Shown: positions 46,601 through 54,750, numbered from the stretch's first letter. The stretch: DNA of 64,000 nt from Micromonospora siamensis (GCF_900090305.1 NZ_LT607751.1:1550001-1614000), one strand, 5' to 3'. Notes: generated by a model not told the origin, from the sequence alone. Program-made: numbers and translations.

Positions 46601-46879
46601 GGCGCCGAGGGCGGTCAGCCCGCTGGCGGCCGTGCCGGCCTGGCCGGAGACGGCACCGACCAGCAGGGTGACCGTCTCGTCGCCGTTGGCCCGGGCCTCG
46701 GCGAGCCGCTCGGCGTCGGTGGGGGTCCACCCGACGCTGCTGCTCTTCGGTACGTCGGTGGGGGCGGGCTCGGCGTTCGCGGGGTTACCGGCGAACGCCA
46801 GGGTGAGTGCGCCGGCGGTGACCGCCGACGCCACGAGCGCGACCGGTTTCCGGGCGCGCCCGATGCGGGGTTTGCTCAC
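43649..46879 (-). CDS. Large secreted subtilase (S8), copy A
   Basis: The 1076-residue precursor has a signal peptide (ALVASAVTAGALTLAFAGNPANA), a propeptide, and an S8 domain with Asp in VGILDTGVDLSHPAL, His in GAHGSHVAGITAANG and Ser in NGTSMAAPQAAGAGALL. Asp and His are ~170 residues apart, against ~35 in subtilisin; the insert contains calcium-loop-like DVNRDGN and DADQDGS. The last ~500 residues are beta-rich, with a PPC-type domain (DGDSEESVTIGSPKPGAWKVRVDGY). GTG 46879 follows GGAGGAAG. It is a paralogue of the next gene. Confidence 0.92.
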   Translation of the reverse strand: MSKPRIGRARKPVALVASAVTAGALTLAFAGNPANAEPAPTDVPKSSSVGWTPTDAERLAEARANGDETVTLLVGAVSGQAGTAASGLTALGATVVYQDNDLGYLRAKVPTDRVERVTGLSGVQTVEIDAAVPVPDPEPEGTQPVAPQPAPGAGTPKANPYMPIEDMGAATFTADHPTLDGRGVTVGILDTGVDLSHPALQKTTTGERKITDWVTYTHPTDDADPTWISMTTSVAGPTFTQGGRSWTAPGNTSYRFGVFNERDVNLGGEVGNDVNRDGNPAGSSGLFGVLWDGGSNVWVDADQDGSFADEKAMTDYKVRNDVGTFGTDDPATAINESMPFVVQVDGKNKFVNIGIVSGAHGSHVAGITAANGLFGGAMTGVAPGAKIVSVRVCLFVGGCTSSALIEGMIYAAKQANVDVINMSIGGLPSLNDGNNTRALLYNRLIDQYDVQMFLSAGNSGPGLNTVGDPAVAERALAIGSYVTDATLRSNYGTTSPYAESLHYYSSRGPREDGGFKPSVVAPGSAISSVPTWQPGGPLGGTYDLPPGYAMFNGTSMAAPQAAGAGALLVGAAKAQGFQRKPAQLRQALMSSARFIDNTGAFEQGAGLINVPAAYELLRKNIKTVDITASVPVNTVLAGFLAKPGLGTGIYDREGVTVGKAYTRTYTFTRTSGGSKAISYALSWVGNDGTFATDASVALPLNKPVTVTVRIDPAGPGAHSAVLRLDDPATTGVDLQTLNTVIAPYTFVPDANYQVQIQDKVGRNQSLHYFFTVPANTPALKVDFTGPNGTPGTGQARFLRFHPYGVAIDNNASTSCYSPAAGACATGSPTSRTTSNPLPGVWEVTVDGRRTSDALWTPFTLTASVLGATVSPNPDVIESATVGTPVSREYSLTSTLGAFTGRAVGGGSLGSARQSVPSIAAHAVQEYDVTVTPGSTSLRATIGGTSDPGADLDLFVLDCTSGTCVAAGQSADGDSEESVTIGSPKPGAWKVRVDGYSVPTGTTTYNYIDVFTNAAFGSVAVTDTNAPRPTGTTWTVPGAVTVKAAPGEGRVLYGTVQARTDGNILIGSGDVIVKNVG

Positions 46880-47100
46880 GTCTCTTCCTCCGGAGGGAGA
46901 GCAAGGGCCCTGGGGGACAGGGCGGGGGATGTGACGGCGACCTGTCGTGTGCCGTCGGCGACCGTCACTGCGTTGAGCGGCGGAAGTGTGGCCGGCGTTA
47001 CACGAGTGGCTGCCAGGCAACCGTGCCGTGAAAGGTTGCCCCGGAACAACCGATAACGGTCAGCACCGCACGTCGAACGTCCAATCCCGACGACCCGCCC

Positions 47101-47116
47101 GGTCGATGCATCGACC
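47101..47116. repeat. Perfect 16-bp palindrome
   Basis: ggtcgatgcatcgacc is fully self-complementary. It lies between the copy B terminator and the copy A promoter region and could be an operator or part of the terminator structure. Confidence 0.5.
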
Positions 47117-47127
47117 CCCGTACGGCG

Positions 47128-47161
47128 GGAGCCCGCCCCCGGCACGCCGGGAACGGGCTCC
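47128..47161 (-). terminator. Terminator of subtilase copy B
   Basis: ggagcccg (47128-47135) pairs with cgggctcc (47154-47161), with an inner cccgg/ccggg stem, 17 bp after the stop codon of copy B. Confidence 0.65.
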
Positions 47162-47178
47162 TGTGGTGGTGCTGTCGG

Positions 47179-50100
47179 TCAGTTCACCGCGCCGACGTCC
47201 ACCGCGCCGCGGCCGACGACCGCGCCCTCGGTGGTGGTCACGGCCAGCTCGCCGTAGAGCTCCCGGCCCGCGGCCGGGGTGGCCAGGGCGGTCACCGTGC
47301 CGGTGAGCGTGGCGGTGGCGCCGTTGGCCAGGAAGAGCGGCGTGGCCGGGGCGGACAGCGTGCCCAGCGACGGGGCCGAGAAGGAGTCCCGGTAGTCGTA
47401 GGCGGTGCCACCCGTGGCGACCGCGTAACCGTCGACCACGACCCGGTAGGTGCCGGGCTTCGGGTCCTTGACGGTCACCGCCTCCTCCGAGTCACCGTCG
47501 GCGGAGCGACCCACCTCGACCTGCTTGCCGTCGACCGTGCTGTAGACGAAGAGGTCCAGATCGGCGCCGAGGTCGCTGGTGTTGCCGATCCGGGCGTTGA
47601 ACGCGGTGGCGCCGGCCGGGACGTCCACCAGGAACTCCTTGGTGGTGCCCTGGGTGATGGAAGGCCGCTCGGCGTGCACGCTGGACAGCGGGCCACCCTG
47701 GCCGGTCACCGAGACCGGACCGAAGGTGTTGGTGACGGTCCAGCTGGCCGCCGTCGGCTCACCGGCCCTGACCGCCGGCAGCTCGATCACGGCCGGTTCC
47801 ACCTTGACGCCCTGCACCCGCGCCCGCAGCTGGAACGGGTTGTTCAGCGCCGGCGAGGTACGCCGGGACTCGACCTCGATCTCCCAGACCCCGGGGATCG
47901 GGTTCTGGTAGTCCCGCTCCTGCGGCTTGCAGGCGGCGGCGTCGGAGAAGTTGGTGTAGCACTGCAGGCTGGAGGTGCTCTCCACCGGCACGCCGTACGG
48001 GTTGAACGCGATGAACCGGGTCTGCGAGCCGGTGGCGATCCCGGCGAGGTTCACCTGGAGCGCGCCCGCGCCCGCCGGCACGTTGACGAAGTAGGACGTG
48101 AAGCTGTTCCGGTCCACCGAGCCCTCGGCCGACCAGGAGTAGTCCGGCTTGCGCACGTCGGCGGCGGCGACCACCACCGTGGACACCTCGAAGTCGATCC
48201 CGACGGTGGCCCGGTCGTCCACGGTCAGGATCGCGCCGTGCGCCCCCGCGGTACGCGGCCTCGCGGTGACCTTCACCGTGACGGTGCGGTTCAGCGGCAG
48301 CCGGACGCTCTTCGGCGCGGTGAAGGTGCCGTCGTTGCCGCGCAGCGCCAGCTCGTGCCTGATGCTGCCGGCCGGCCCGCTGGTCCGGGTCAGCTTGACC
48401 GCGTACGTGCGGGACTGGCCGACCTGGTGCCCGCCCTGGGCGGCGCCGCAGCGGTTGTAGACGCCGGTGCCGCGACCCGGGTTCGGCTCGTACGCGCCGG
48501 AGTCCGGGTTTCGCTTGGTGAGCTGGTCCGACAGCACGGTGCAGACCGGCGCGTCGGCCGTGTACGACCGGGTCGACGGGCCCTTGGCCAGCAGCTTCCA
48601 GGCGGCCGGCACGTTGAGCAGGCCGTAGCCCTGGGCGTACGTCGGAACGTCCTTGATCGGCTTGGCCGAGCTGTAGACGGCCCGGCGCAGCGCGGCCGGG
48701 GTGACCCCCCGGTCGGTCGCCTTGGCGGCCGAGAGCAGCAGCGCGGCGGCGCCGGCGGCCTGCGGGGCGGCCATCGACGTGCCGTTGAGCATCTGGTAGC
48801 CCGGCGGCAGCGGGTAGCCGGCCTCGGCGACCGGGACGCCCGGCTGCCAGGTCGGCGCGGTGGAGATGGCCGAGCCGGGGGCGGCGATGTTCGGCTTGAA
48901 GCCGCCGTCCTCGCGCGGGCCCCGGGAGGAGAAGTTGAACAGCGCGTTCTCCTTGCGGACCACCGAACCGTAGTTCGCCAGCCAGGTGGCCTTGCTGATG
49001 CTCGCCGCGACGCTGACCACGTCGGTGGCGACCGACGGGTCGCCGACGGTGTTCAGGCCCGGGCCGGAGTTGCCGGCCGAGATGAACATCTGCACGCCGT
49101 ACGTGTTGATCAGCTCGTTGTAGAGGTCGGCGCGGGCGTTGGCGCCGTCGTTGAGGGCCGGCAGGCCGCCGATCGACATGTTCACCACGTCGACCTTGCG
49201 GTTGACCACCAGGTCGACCATGCCGGTGGTGAGCGCCGCGGCGGTGCAGCCGCCACCCCAGGAGCAGGCCCGGGCGGAGACCAGCTTGGCGCCCGGCGCG
49301 GCGCCGTCGAACGCGGCGTTGCCGAGCATGTCGTTGGCGGCGGTGATGCCGGCGACGTGCGTGCCGTGGGTCGCCTCGACGATGCCGATGTTGACGTAGT
49401 CGTAGTACGGGCCCGGCGCGCCGTCGCCCGGGGTGACGTCGACGTTGCGGCGGTACTCCACCACGAACGGCATCTGGTCCCGCACCGCGGTGGCCGGGTT
49501 GTCGGTGCCGAAGTGCCCGACCTGGAACTTCTCCTTGTACGGCCGCATCAGCTCGTCGTCGGTGAAGTCGTTGTTCTGGTTGACGTCCACCCGGATGTCA
49601 CCGGTCGCCGGGTCGTAGAGGATGCCCCACGCGTCGGTGGTGTCGCCGTCCCGGTTGACGTCGCCCGCCGGGTCGCTGGCCGCGGTGATGCTCTCCCGGA
49701 ACAGGTTGAACCGGTAGCTGCCGGCCGGTGCCGTCCAGGTGGTGATCCCGGTGGCCGCGGTCCCGGTGGTGAAGGTCGGACCGCTGACCGCGGTGACCAT
49801 CGGCCGCCAGGTGGCGTCCTCCAGCGGGTCGGTCGCGGTGACCCAGTCGACGATCTTGCGCTCGCCGGTGGTCGTCCGCTGCAGGGCCGGCTGGTCCAGG
49901 TCCACCCCGGAGTCCATGATGCCGATGGTGACGCCCCGGCCGTCCCACGCCGGGTGGGCCGCCTTGAACGACTCCGCGCCGGTCTCGTTGGTCGGCATGT
50001 ACGGGTTGACCGCGCCGGTGTCCGCGCCCGGACCGGCCAGGGTGGCGCCCTGCGCGGCGGCCGTCGTACCGCGCCGCGCGGCCTCCGGCGTCGGGTCGGG

Positions 50101-50511
50101 CAGCTTGATGGTCTCGTCCAGGTCGACGGCGGACACCCCGGGCAGGGTCGCCGCCCTTAGCGCCTTGGCGGTGGGGACCTTGGCCAGCACGTAGCCGACC
50201 TGGTCGTAGCGCTGGCTGACCGAGGCGCCGAGGTCGGTGAGGGCCTTGGCGACCGTGCCGGCCCGGCCCTTCTCGGTGGCGATGATGAGCGTGACGGTCG
50301 GGGCGTGCTTCGCCTCGGCCTGGTCGAGGAGCTTGGCGTCGTGCGCGCCGAGCGCCTCCGCCGCGGACTGCGGCGGGGCGTCGGGCGCTCCGGTGGCGGG
50401 TGCGGCGGCGGCCGTTGCGGGGCCGCCGGCCACGGTCATGGCACCCGCTGCCACGACCGAGGCGAGAAGCGCGGCGGGAATCCGCCGGCTCCGGTTTCGG
50501 GGTTGGCTCAC
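47179..50511 (-). CDS. Large secreted subtilase (S8), copy B
   Basis: The 1110-residue precursor has the same plan as copy A: signal peptide (AALLASVVAAGAMTVAGG), propeptide, catalytic Asp in IGIMDSGVDLDQPAL, His in ATHGTHVAGITAAND, Ser in NGTSMAAPQAAGAAALL, and a beta-rich C-terminal half with a PPC-like domain (DGDSEEAVTVKDPKPGTYRVVVDGY). Asp and His are ~182 residues apart, with DVNRDGD and DVNQNND loops in the insert. Spacing of this kind recalls tripeptidyl-peptidase II-like subtilases. GTG 50511 follows GGAGGAAG in a leader shared with copy A. Confidence 0.92.
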   Translation of the reverse strand: MSQPRNRSRRIPAALLASVVAAGAMTVAGGPATAAAAPATGAPDAPPQSAAEALGAHDAKLLDQAEAKHAPTVTLIIATEKGRAGTVAKALTDLGASVSQRYDQVGYVLAKVPTAKALRAATLPGVSAVDLDETIKLPDPTPEAARRGTTAAAQGATLAGPGADTGAVNPYMPTNETGAESFKAAHPAWDGRGVTIGIMDSGVDLDQPALQRTTTGERKIVDWVTATDPLEDATWRPMVTAVSGPTFTTGTAATGITTWTAPAGSYRFNLFRESITAASDPAGDVNRDGDTTDAWGILYDPATGDIRVDVNQNNDFTDDELMRPYKEKFQVGHFGTDNPATAVRDQMPFVVEYRRNVDVTPGDGAPGPYYDYVNIGIVEATHGTHVAGITAANDMLGNAAFDGAAPGAKLVSARACSWGGGCTAAALTTGMVDLVVNRKVDVVNMSIGGLPALNDGANARADLYNELINTYGVQMFISAGNSGPGLNTVGDPSVATDVVSVAASISKATWLANYGSVVRKENALFNFSSRGPREDGGFKPNIAAPGSAISTAPTWQPGVPVAEAGYPLPPGYQMLNGTSMAAPQAAGAAALLLSAAKATDRGVTPAALRRAVYSSAKPIKDVPTYAQGYGLLNVPAAWKLLAKGPSTRSYTADAPVCTVLSDQLTKRNPDSGAYEPNPGRGTGVYNRCGAAQGGHQVGQSRTYAVKLTRTSGPAGSIRHELALRGNDGTFTAPKSVRLPLNRTVTVKVTARPRTAGAHGAILTVDDRATVGIDFEVSTVVVAAADVRKPDYSWSAEGSVDRNSFTSYFVNVPAGAGALQVNLAGIATGSQTRFIAFNPYGVPVESTSSLQCYTNFSDAAACKPQERDYQNPIPGVWEIEVESRRTSPALNNPFQLRARVQGVKVEPAVIELPAVRAGEPTAASWTVTNTFGPVSVTGQGGPLSSVHAERPSITQGTTKEFLVDVPAGATAFNARIGNTSDLGADLDLFVYSTVDGKQVEVGRSADGDSEEAVTVKDPKPGTYRVVVDGYAVATGGTAYDYRDSFSAPSLGTLSAPATPLFLANGATATLTGTVTALATPAAGRELYGELAVTTTEGAVVGRGAVDVGAVN

Positions 50512-50653
50512 GTTCTCTCTTCCTCCGGAAGACAGGGCCCAGCACAAGGGAGGGCAGACGTGAGCAGAATCCTTCGGGTCGGCCGGCGTCGATGTCACTA
50601 CCGCTCAGTATGTTGTGACCAGGTCGTGACGTGAAGCGCTGCCGAGCGTCATA

Positions 50654-51844
50654 TCAACGGTGGAGGTCCGACTCGGACGGTCGGCCGTCCACACCGGTCA
50701 CGGTGGAGGGTTCGAGCAGCTCGGGGGCCTGCGGCTGGCGCGGGGCCAACTCCACCTGGGCGGGGGTCGCCAACTCCTGGTCGGAGACGCCCAGCTCGGC
50801 GAGCTTGCGCGCACTGACCAGCACCCGCGCCTCCAACGACCCCACCGCCCGGTTGTACGCCGTGACCGCCCCGCCGAGCGACGAGCCGAGCTTCCCGACG
50901 TGCTCGCCGAGGGTGGCCAGCCGGCCGTACAGCTCGCGGGCCAGCGAGTGCACCGCCACCGCGTTGCGGGCCAGCACCTCCTGCCGCCACGAGTAGGCCA
51001 CCGTGCGCAGCAACGCGACCAGGGTCGCCGGGGTGGCCAGCACCACGTTGCGGGCGAAGGCGTGCTCCAGCAGCGTCGGATCGCGCTGCAACGCCACGTC
51101 GAGGAACGGGTCCGCCGGCACGAAGAGCACCACGAACTCGGGGGTGCTGTCGAACGCCGCCCAGTAGGTCTTCGCGGCCAGCGCGTCCACGTGCCCCCGC
51201 AGGTGCCGCGCGTGCGCGTCGAGGTGGGTGTCGCGGCCCCGCTCGTCGCCCGCCTCCATCGCGGTGAGGTAGGCGTCGAAGGGCGCCTTGGCGTCCACCA
51301 CCACCGTCCGGCCGCCGTGCAGCCGGACCACCAGGTCGGGGCGTACCCCCTGGTGGTCGGTGGCGGCGGTGACCTGCTCGTTGAAGTCGCAGTGCTCCAG
51401 CATGCCGGCGGCCTCGACGATCCGGCGCAGCTGGTGCTCGCCCCACCGGCCGCGCACCTGCGGGGCGCGCAGCGCGGCCACCAGCTGCTTGGTCTCGGTG
51501 CGCAGCTCGCCCGAGACGGTGCTCATCGAGCGGACCTGCTCGCGCAGTTCGGCGTAGGCGTCGACCCGGTCGCGCTCCAGCTCGCCGACGCGCTGCTCGT
51601 AGCGGCGCAGGGTGTCGTGCAGCGGGGCCACCGCCCGGGCCACCGCCTCCTGCGACTGGGCGGTCGCCTCGTAGCTCAACGCCCGCATCGACTGCTCCAG
51701 CCGGCCCTCGCCCTCCCGGGTGGCGGCGAGCGTGGCCTCCAGCCGGGCGATGTCGGCGGCCGACCGCGACCGCGCGGCCAGCCAGCCGAGCGCGCCACCG
51801 GCGGCGAGACAGAGCACCACCACGGCCACCGTCGAGAAGCTCAT
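50654..51844 (-). CDS. rmuC: DNA recombination protein RmuC
   Basis: The 396-residue protein has an N-terminal membrane anchor (VAVVVLCLAAGGALGWLAA), a long coiled coil (about 30-110) and the RmuC core: VRGRWGEHQLRRIVEAAGM, GVRPDLVVRLHGGRTVVVDAKAPFDAYL, EFVVLFVPADPFLDVAL. The core is a predicted nuclease-like fold and RmuC limits DNA inversions at short inverted repeats. The latter is notable because the window carries several such palindromes. It is divergent from the Gly/Asp-rich protein gene. Confidence 0.92.
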   Translation of the reverse strand: MSFSTVAVVVLCLAAGGALGWLAARSRSAADIARLEATLAATREGEGRLEQSMRALSYEATAQSQEAVARAVAPLHDTLRRYEQRVGELERDRVDAYAELREQVRSMSTVSGELRTETKQLVAALRAPQVRGRWGEHQLRRIVEAAGMLEHCDFNEQVTAATDHQGVRPDLVVRLHGGRTVVVDAKAPFDAYLTAMEAGDERGRDTHLDAHARHLRGHVDALAAKTYWAAFDSTPEFVVLFVPADPFLDVALQRDPTLLEHAFARNVVLATPATLVALLRTVAYSWRQEVLARNAVAVHSLARELYGRLATLGEHVGKLGSSLGGAVTAYNRAVGSLEARVLVSARKLAELGVSDQELATPAQVELAPRQPQAPELLEPSTVTGVDGRPSESDLHR

Positions 51845-51898
51845 GGCGAAAGCTTGCCAAACGGGTACGACGTGCGCCCGCTGGGTACGTTCGAGGTC

Positions 51899-52756
51899 AT
51901 GGAAGCTGCGCTGTGGCTGGTCCTGGTGCTGATGCTCGGAGGTGCGCTGGTGTTCTGGCGGTGGGGGAGCAGGTCACGCAGGGCCACCGAGCTGGCCGAC
52001 GCCCGGGCGGAGGCCCAGCGCTGGTACGAGCGCCTCGGCGGCCAGCTGATGAACCTGCACGGCGAGGAGCCGGCGGTACGCCAGGCCCTGGCCGACGCCG
52101 GTGAGCGGTACAACGCGGCCGGCTCGCAGCTGGAGCAGGCCCGCACCCCGCACCAGTTCGCGCTGGCCCGGGAGACCGCGCTGGAGGGCCTTGCCTACAT
52201 CCGGGCGGCCCGCACGGCGATGGGCATCGACCCGGGCCCCGAACTGCCCCCGCTGGCCGCCGCCCGGGGCTCCGGCATGCTCACCCGCGAGCGCGAGGTC
52301 AACGTGCAGGGGCAGACCTTCCGGGCCGGCCCGCAGCCGGGCCGGCAGACGCCCTACTACTACCCGGGCGGCCGTTACCAGGGCCGGTCCGTGCCGGCCG
52401 GCTGGTATTCGACCCCGTGGTGGAAGACGGCGCTGGGCGCCGGCGCCGGGGTGCTCGGCGGCATGCTGATCGCCGACGCGCTCTTCTCACCCGCCTTCGC
52501 CGACCCGGGCTACGGCTACGACGAGGGCTACCAGGCCGGCTTCGACGACGGCCAGGATCAGGGCGACTTCGGCGGCGACCAGGGTGACTACGGCGACCAG
52601 GGGGGTGACCAGTTCGCCGGCAACGACTTCGGCGGGGGCAACGACTTCGGTGGTGGCGGCAACGATCTCTCCGGCGGCGGTGACTTCGGCGGCTGGGGTG
52701 GCGGTGACTTCGGCGGGGGCGACTTCGGCGGGGACTTCGGCGGCGGAGACTGGTGA
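51899..52756 (+). CDS. Membrane protein with Gly/Asp/Phe repeat tail
   Basis: The 285-residue protein has an N-terminal membrane helix (ALWLVLVLMLGGALVFWRWG), a helical region, a second hydrophobic stretch (WWKTALGAGAGVLGGMLIADALF) and a ~75-residue tail of DFGGG/DFGGD repeats ending GGGDW. Tails of this sort occur in secreted TPM-type and other low-complexity membrane proteins. TACGTT (51886-51891) lies 7 nt before the ATG, consistent with a leaderless start. Function unknown. Confidence 0.75.
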   Translation: MEAALWLVLVLMLGGALVFWRWGSRSRRATELADARAEAQRWYERLGGQLMNLHGEEPAVRQALADAGERYNAAGSQLEQARTPHQFALARETALEGLAYIRAARTAMGIDPGPELPPLAAARGSGMLTREREVNVQGQTFRAGPQPGRQTPYYYPGGRYQGRSVPAGWYSTPWWKTALGAGAGVLGGMLIADALFSPAFADPGYGYDEGYQAGFDDGQDQGDFGGDQGDYGDQGGDQFAGNDFGGGNDFGGGGNDLSGGGDFGGWGGGDFGGGDFGGDFGGGDW

Positions 52757-52792
52757 CCCGCCGCTGACCGCGGGACTGTGTGGCCCACATGA

Positions 52793-52836
52793 GCGTGATA
52801 CCTCAGAGGAATAATGATGCCTCTGAGGTATCACGC
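52793..52836. repeat. 44-bp palindromic element
   Basis: gcgtgatacctcagagg (52793-52809) and its exact reverse complement (52820-52836) enclose 10 bases that extend the symmetry with two further pairs after one mismatch. It lies between convergent genes and ends 2 bp before the hydrolase stop codon. It is far less GC-rich than its surroundings and lacks a T-run. Confidence 0.8.
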
Positions 52837-52837
52837 C

Positions 52838-53803
52838 TCACCGGGAGATGTCTTCGGCGGACCCTGACCGCTGCTCTCCAGCCGGTGGGCCGGCCTGACG
52901 CAGTACCCAGTCCCGGACCAGATCGGTCACCGAGGGGTCGACCGGCCCGCGAACCTCCCTGCGGTACGCCGACAACGCCGGCCGTCCCGGTTGTCGGCGC
53001 AGCACGTGTGTCACGTCCGGCAGCCGGTGGGTCTCCACCGGGCCGCCGGCCTCGGCGGCGATCAGGTCGAGGTCGTCCGGGTCCGCCTGGAGATCCTTGG
53101 TGCCGGTGACGGCGAGGATCGGGGCGTCGAGGCGGGCGAGGTCGGGCCGGGGGTCGTAGTCGAGGAACTCCCGGAACCAGCGGGCGTTGTACCGCCGGCC
53201 GCCCACCCGGGTGACGTCCCCGGTGGTCGCCCGGAGCCGGTCGTGGTTGCGGGCCACCTTCGCCTCCAGGTCGGTGCGGGTCAGCCGGAGCAGGGCGCGG
53301 ACCGGTGCGGGCAGGGTGGGCGCCAGCCGGCGGGCCTGCCAGCGCAGGGCGGCGTCACCGCGCTTGCCGGTGGCGGCCAGCAGCACCAGGCCGGCCACCG
53401 GCGCACCACGCGCGGCGAGCGCCACCGCGGTGAGCGCTCCCTCGCTGTGCCCGACCAGGAAGATCGGACGGCCGGCCAGTTCCGGCAACCCGGTCAGCGC
53501 CCGCACCGCCGCCTCGGCGTCGTCGACGTTGTCGTGGAAACCCGTCCGCAGGAACTCCCCGGCGCTGGCCCCGACGCCCCGCCGGTCGTACCGGAAGGAG
53601 GCCGCGCCGGCCTCGGCGAGGGCGACCGCGAGGTCCCGGGACACGGCCAGGGGCAGGCGCCGCATGTTGCCGTCCCGGTCCAGCGGCCCGGACCCGGGTA
53701 GCAGCAGGGCGACCGCGGCCGGCGATGCGTCGTCGGGCAGCAGCAGGGTGCCGACCAGGCGGAACCCGGCCGACGTGAAGCTCAGCTCCCGTTCCCGGCT
53801 CAC
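52838..53803 (-). CDS. Alpha/beta hydrolase (prolyl-oligopeptidase-like)
   Basis: The 321-residue enzyme has the oxyanion region LLLPGSGPLDRDGNMRRLPL, the nucleophile elbow in IFLVGHSEGALTAVAL, Asp in VTGTKDLQADPDDL and His in LPDVTHVLRR, completing the catalytic triad. Its GTG overlaps the stop of the upstream small gene (GTGA), so the two are coupled. Substrate unknown. Confidence 0.9.
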   Translation of the reverse strand: MSRERELSFTSAGFRLVGTLLLPDDASPAAVALLLPGSGPLDRDGNMRRLPLAVSRDLAVALAEAGAASFRYDRRGVGASAGEFLRTGFHDNVDDAEAAVRALTGLPELAGRPIFLVGHSEGALTAVALAARGAPVAGLVLLAATGKRGDAALRWQARRLAPTLPAPVRALLRLTRTDLEAKVARNHDRLRATTGDVTRVGGRRYNARWFREFLDYDPRPDLARLDAPILAVTGTKDLQADPDDLDLIAAEAGGPVETHRLPDVTHVLRRQPGRPALSAYRREVRGPVDPSVTDLVRDWVLRQAGPPAGEQRSGSAEDISR

Positions 53804-54138
53804 CGCAGCCGCCGGGCGAGGGCCGTGGCGTCGTCCGATCCGATCAGCAGGCTGTCGTACGGCTGCCCGGACAGGGTGATCCGGACGGCCGGCTGGCCGG
53901 CGCGGACGGTGACGAACTCGGTGCCGACGCGGCTCCGCCAGCGGCCCACGTTGCGCAGGCCGGGCAGGCCCAGGCCCGGTGCGCGCAGGCCGCGGATCGC
54001 GGTCACCGCGTTCGGGACCACCTCTGCCCTGCGGACGGCGGTGCGCGGGAAGCTGAGGTCGCCCCGGAGCGCGAAGATCTTCTCCGTGGTGCTGAGGCGG
54101 ACCCGGATCCGGTCCGCGGTGATCTCGACCGTGGCCAT
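53800..54138 (-). CDS. Small beta-rich protein of unknown function
   Basis: The 112-residue protein (MATVEITADRIRVRLSTTEKIFALRGDLSFPRTAVRRAEVV...) is predicted mostly strand and resembles PH-like domain proteins that often accompany hydrolase and regulator genes. ATG 54138 follows GAGGGGAG. It is the first gene of a two-gene operon with the hydrolase and is divergent from the HTH regulator. Confidence 0.7.
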   Translation of the reverse strand: MATVEITADRIRVRLSTTEKIFALRGDLSFPRTAVRRAEVVPNAVTAIRGLRAPGLGLPGLRNVGRWRSRVGTEFVTVRAGQPAVRITLSGQPYDSLLIGSDDATALARRLR

Positions 54139-54161
54139 GGTGACGCTCCCCTCATCGGCTA

Positions 54162-54200
54162 TTCTCTCTACCGAGAACGTTATCACGAATGAGAATGATA
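54162..54200. promoter_or_regulatory. Candidate operators between the hydrolase operon and its divergent regulator
   Basis: ttctc-N6-gagaa (54162-54177) is an inverted repeat. GAGAACGTTA (54173-54182) and GAGAATGATA (54191-54200) are direct repeats matching 8 of 10 bases, 18 bp apart. Both overlap the 72-bp divergent promoter region. Confidence 0.45.
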
Positions 54201-54210
54201 GGAGACGGTC

Positions 54211-54750
54211 ATGCCGCCGGAGGGCACCGCGGATCTGCTGCTCCATCCGGTGCGACTGCGCATCGTGCAGGCGTTCCTCGGGGGCCGGACGCTCACCACC
54301 GGCGAGCTACGCGAGGCCCTGCCGGACGTCCCGGCCGCCACGCTCTACCGGCAGGTCGCCACGCTCGCGGCGCACGACGTGCTGCGCACGGTCGGCGAAC
54401 GCCGGGTCCGGGGCGCCGTCGAACGGACCTACCGGCTGCACGAGGCGGCGGCCTCGGTGGACGCGGATGCCGCCGCCTCGATGTCCCCGGAAGAGCACCG
54501 GCGGGCCTTCCGCACCTTCGTCGCGCAGCTGCTCGCCGACTTCGACGGTTACCTCGACGCCGGTGGCGGCGACCTCGGGCGGGACCTCGGTGGCTACCGG
54601 CAGAACGCGTTCCACGTCACCGACGACGAGCTGACGGAGTTCCTCACCCGCTTCCGGGCGCTCTTCGCCGAGTACGCCGCCCTGGGGCCCGGCCCGGACC
54701 GGGTGCGTCGGCTGCTCACCACCGTGCTGCTGCCGTCCCCCGACCGCTGA
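54211..54750 (+). CDS. Winged-helix (ArsR-like) transcriptional regulator
   Basis: The 179-residue protein has a winged helix in its first 80 residues (LLLHPVRLRIVQAFLGGRTLTTGELREALPDVPAATLYRQVATLAAHDVL) and an acidic helical C-terminal half. It belongs to the ArsR-like HTH_20 group and probably controls the divergent hydrolase operon. AGGAG lies before the ATG. Confidence 0.85.
   Translation: MPPEGTADLLLHPVRLRIVQAFLGGRTLTTGELREALPDVPAATLYRQVATLAAHDVLRTVGERRVRGAVERTYRLHEAAASVDADAAASMSPEEHRRAFRTFVAQLLADFDGYLDAGGGDLGRDLGGYRQNAFHVTDDELTEFLTRFRALFAEYAALGPGPDRVRRLLTTVLLPSPDR

Larger units (their letters stand above)
46880..47178. other. Intergenic region between the two subtilase genes
   Basis: The 299-bp gap contains the ribosome site and leader of copy A (46884-46900), a perfect 16-bp palindrome at 47101-47116 and the terminator of copy B (47128-47161). 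No gene is seen. Confidence 0.6.
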
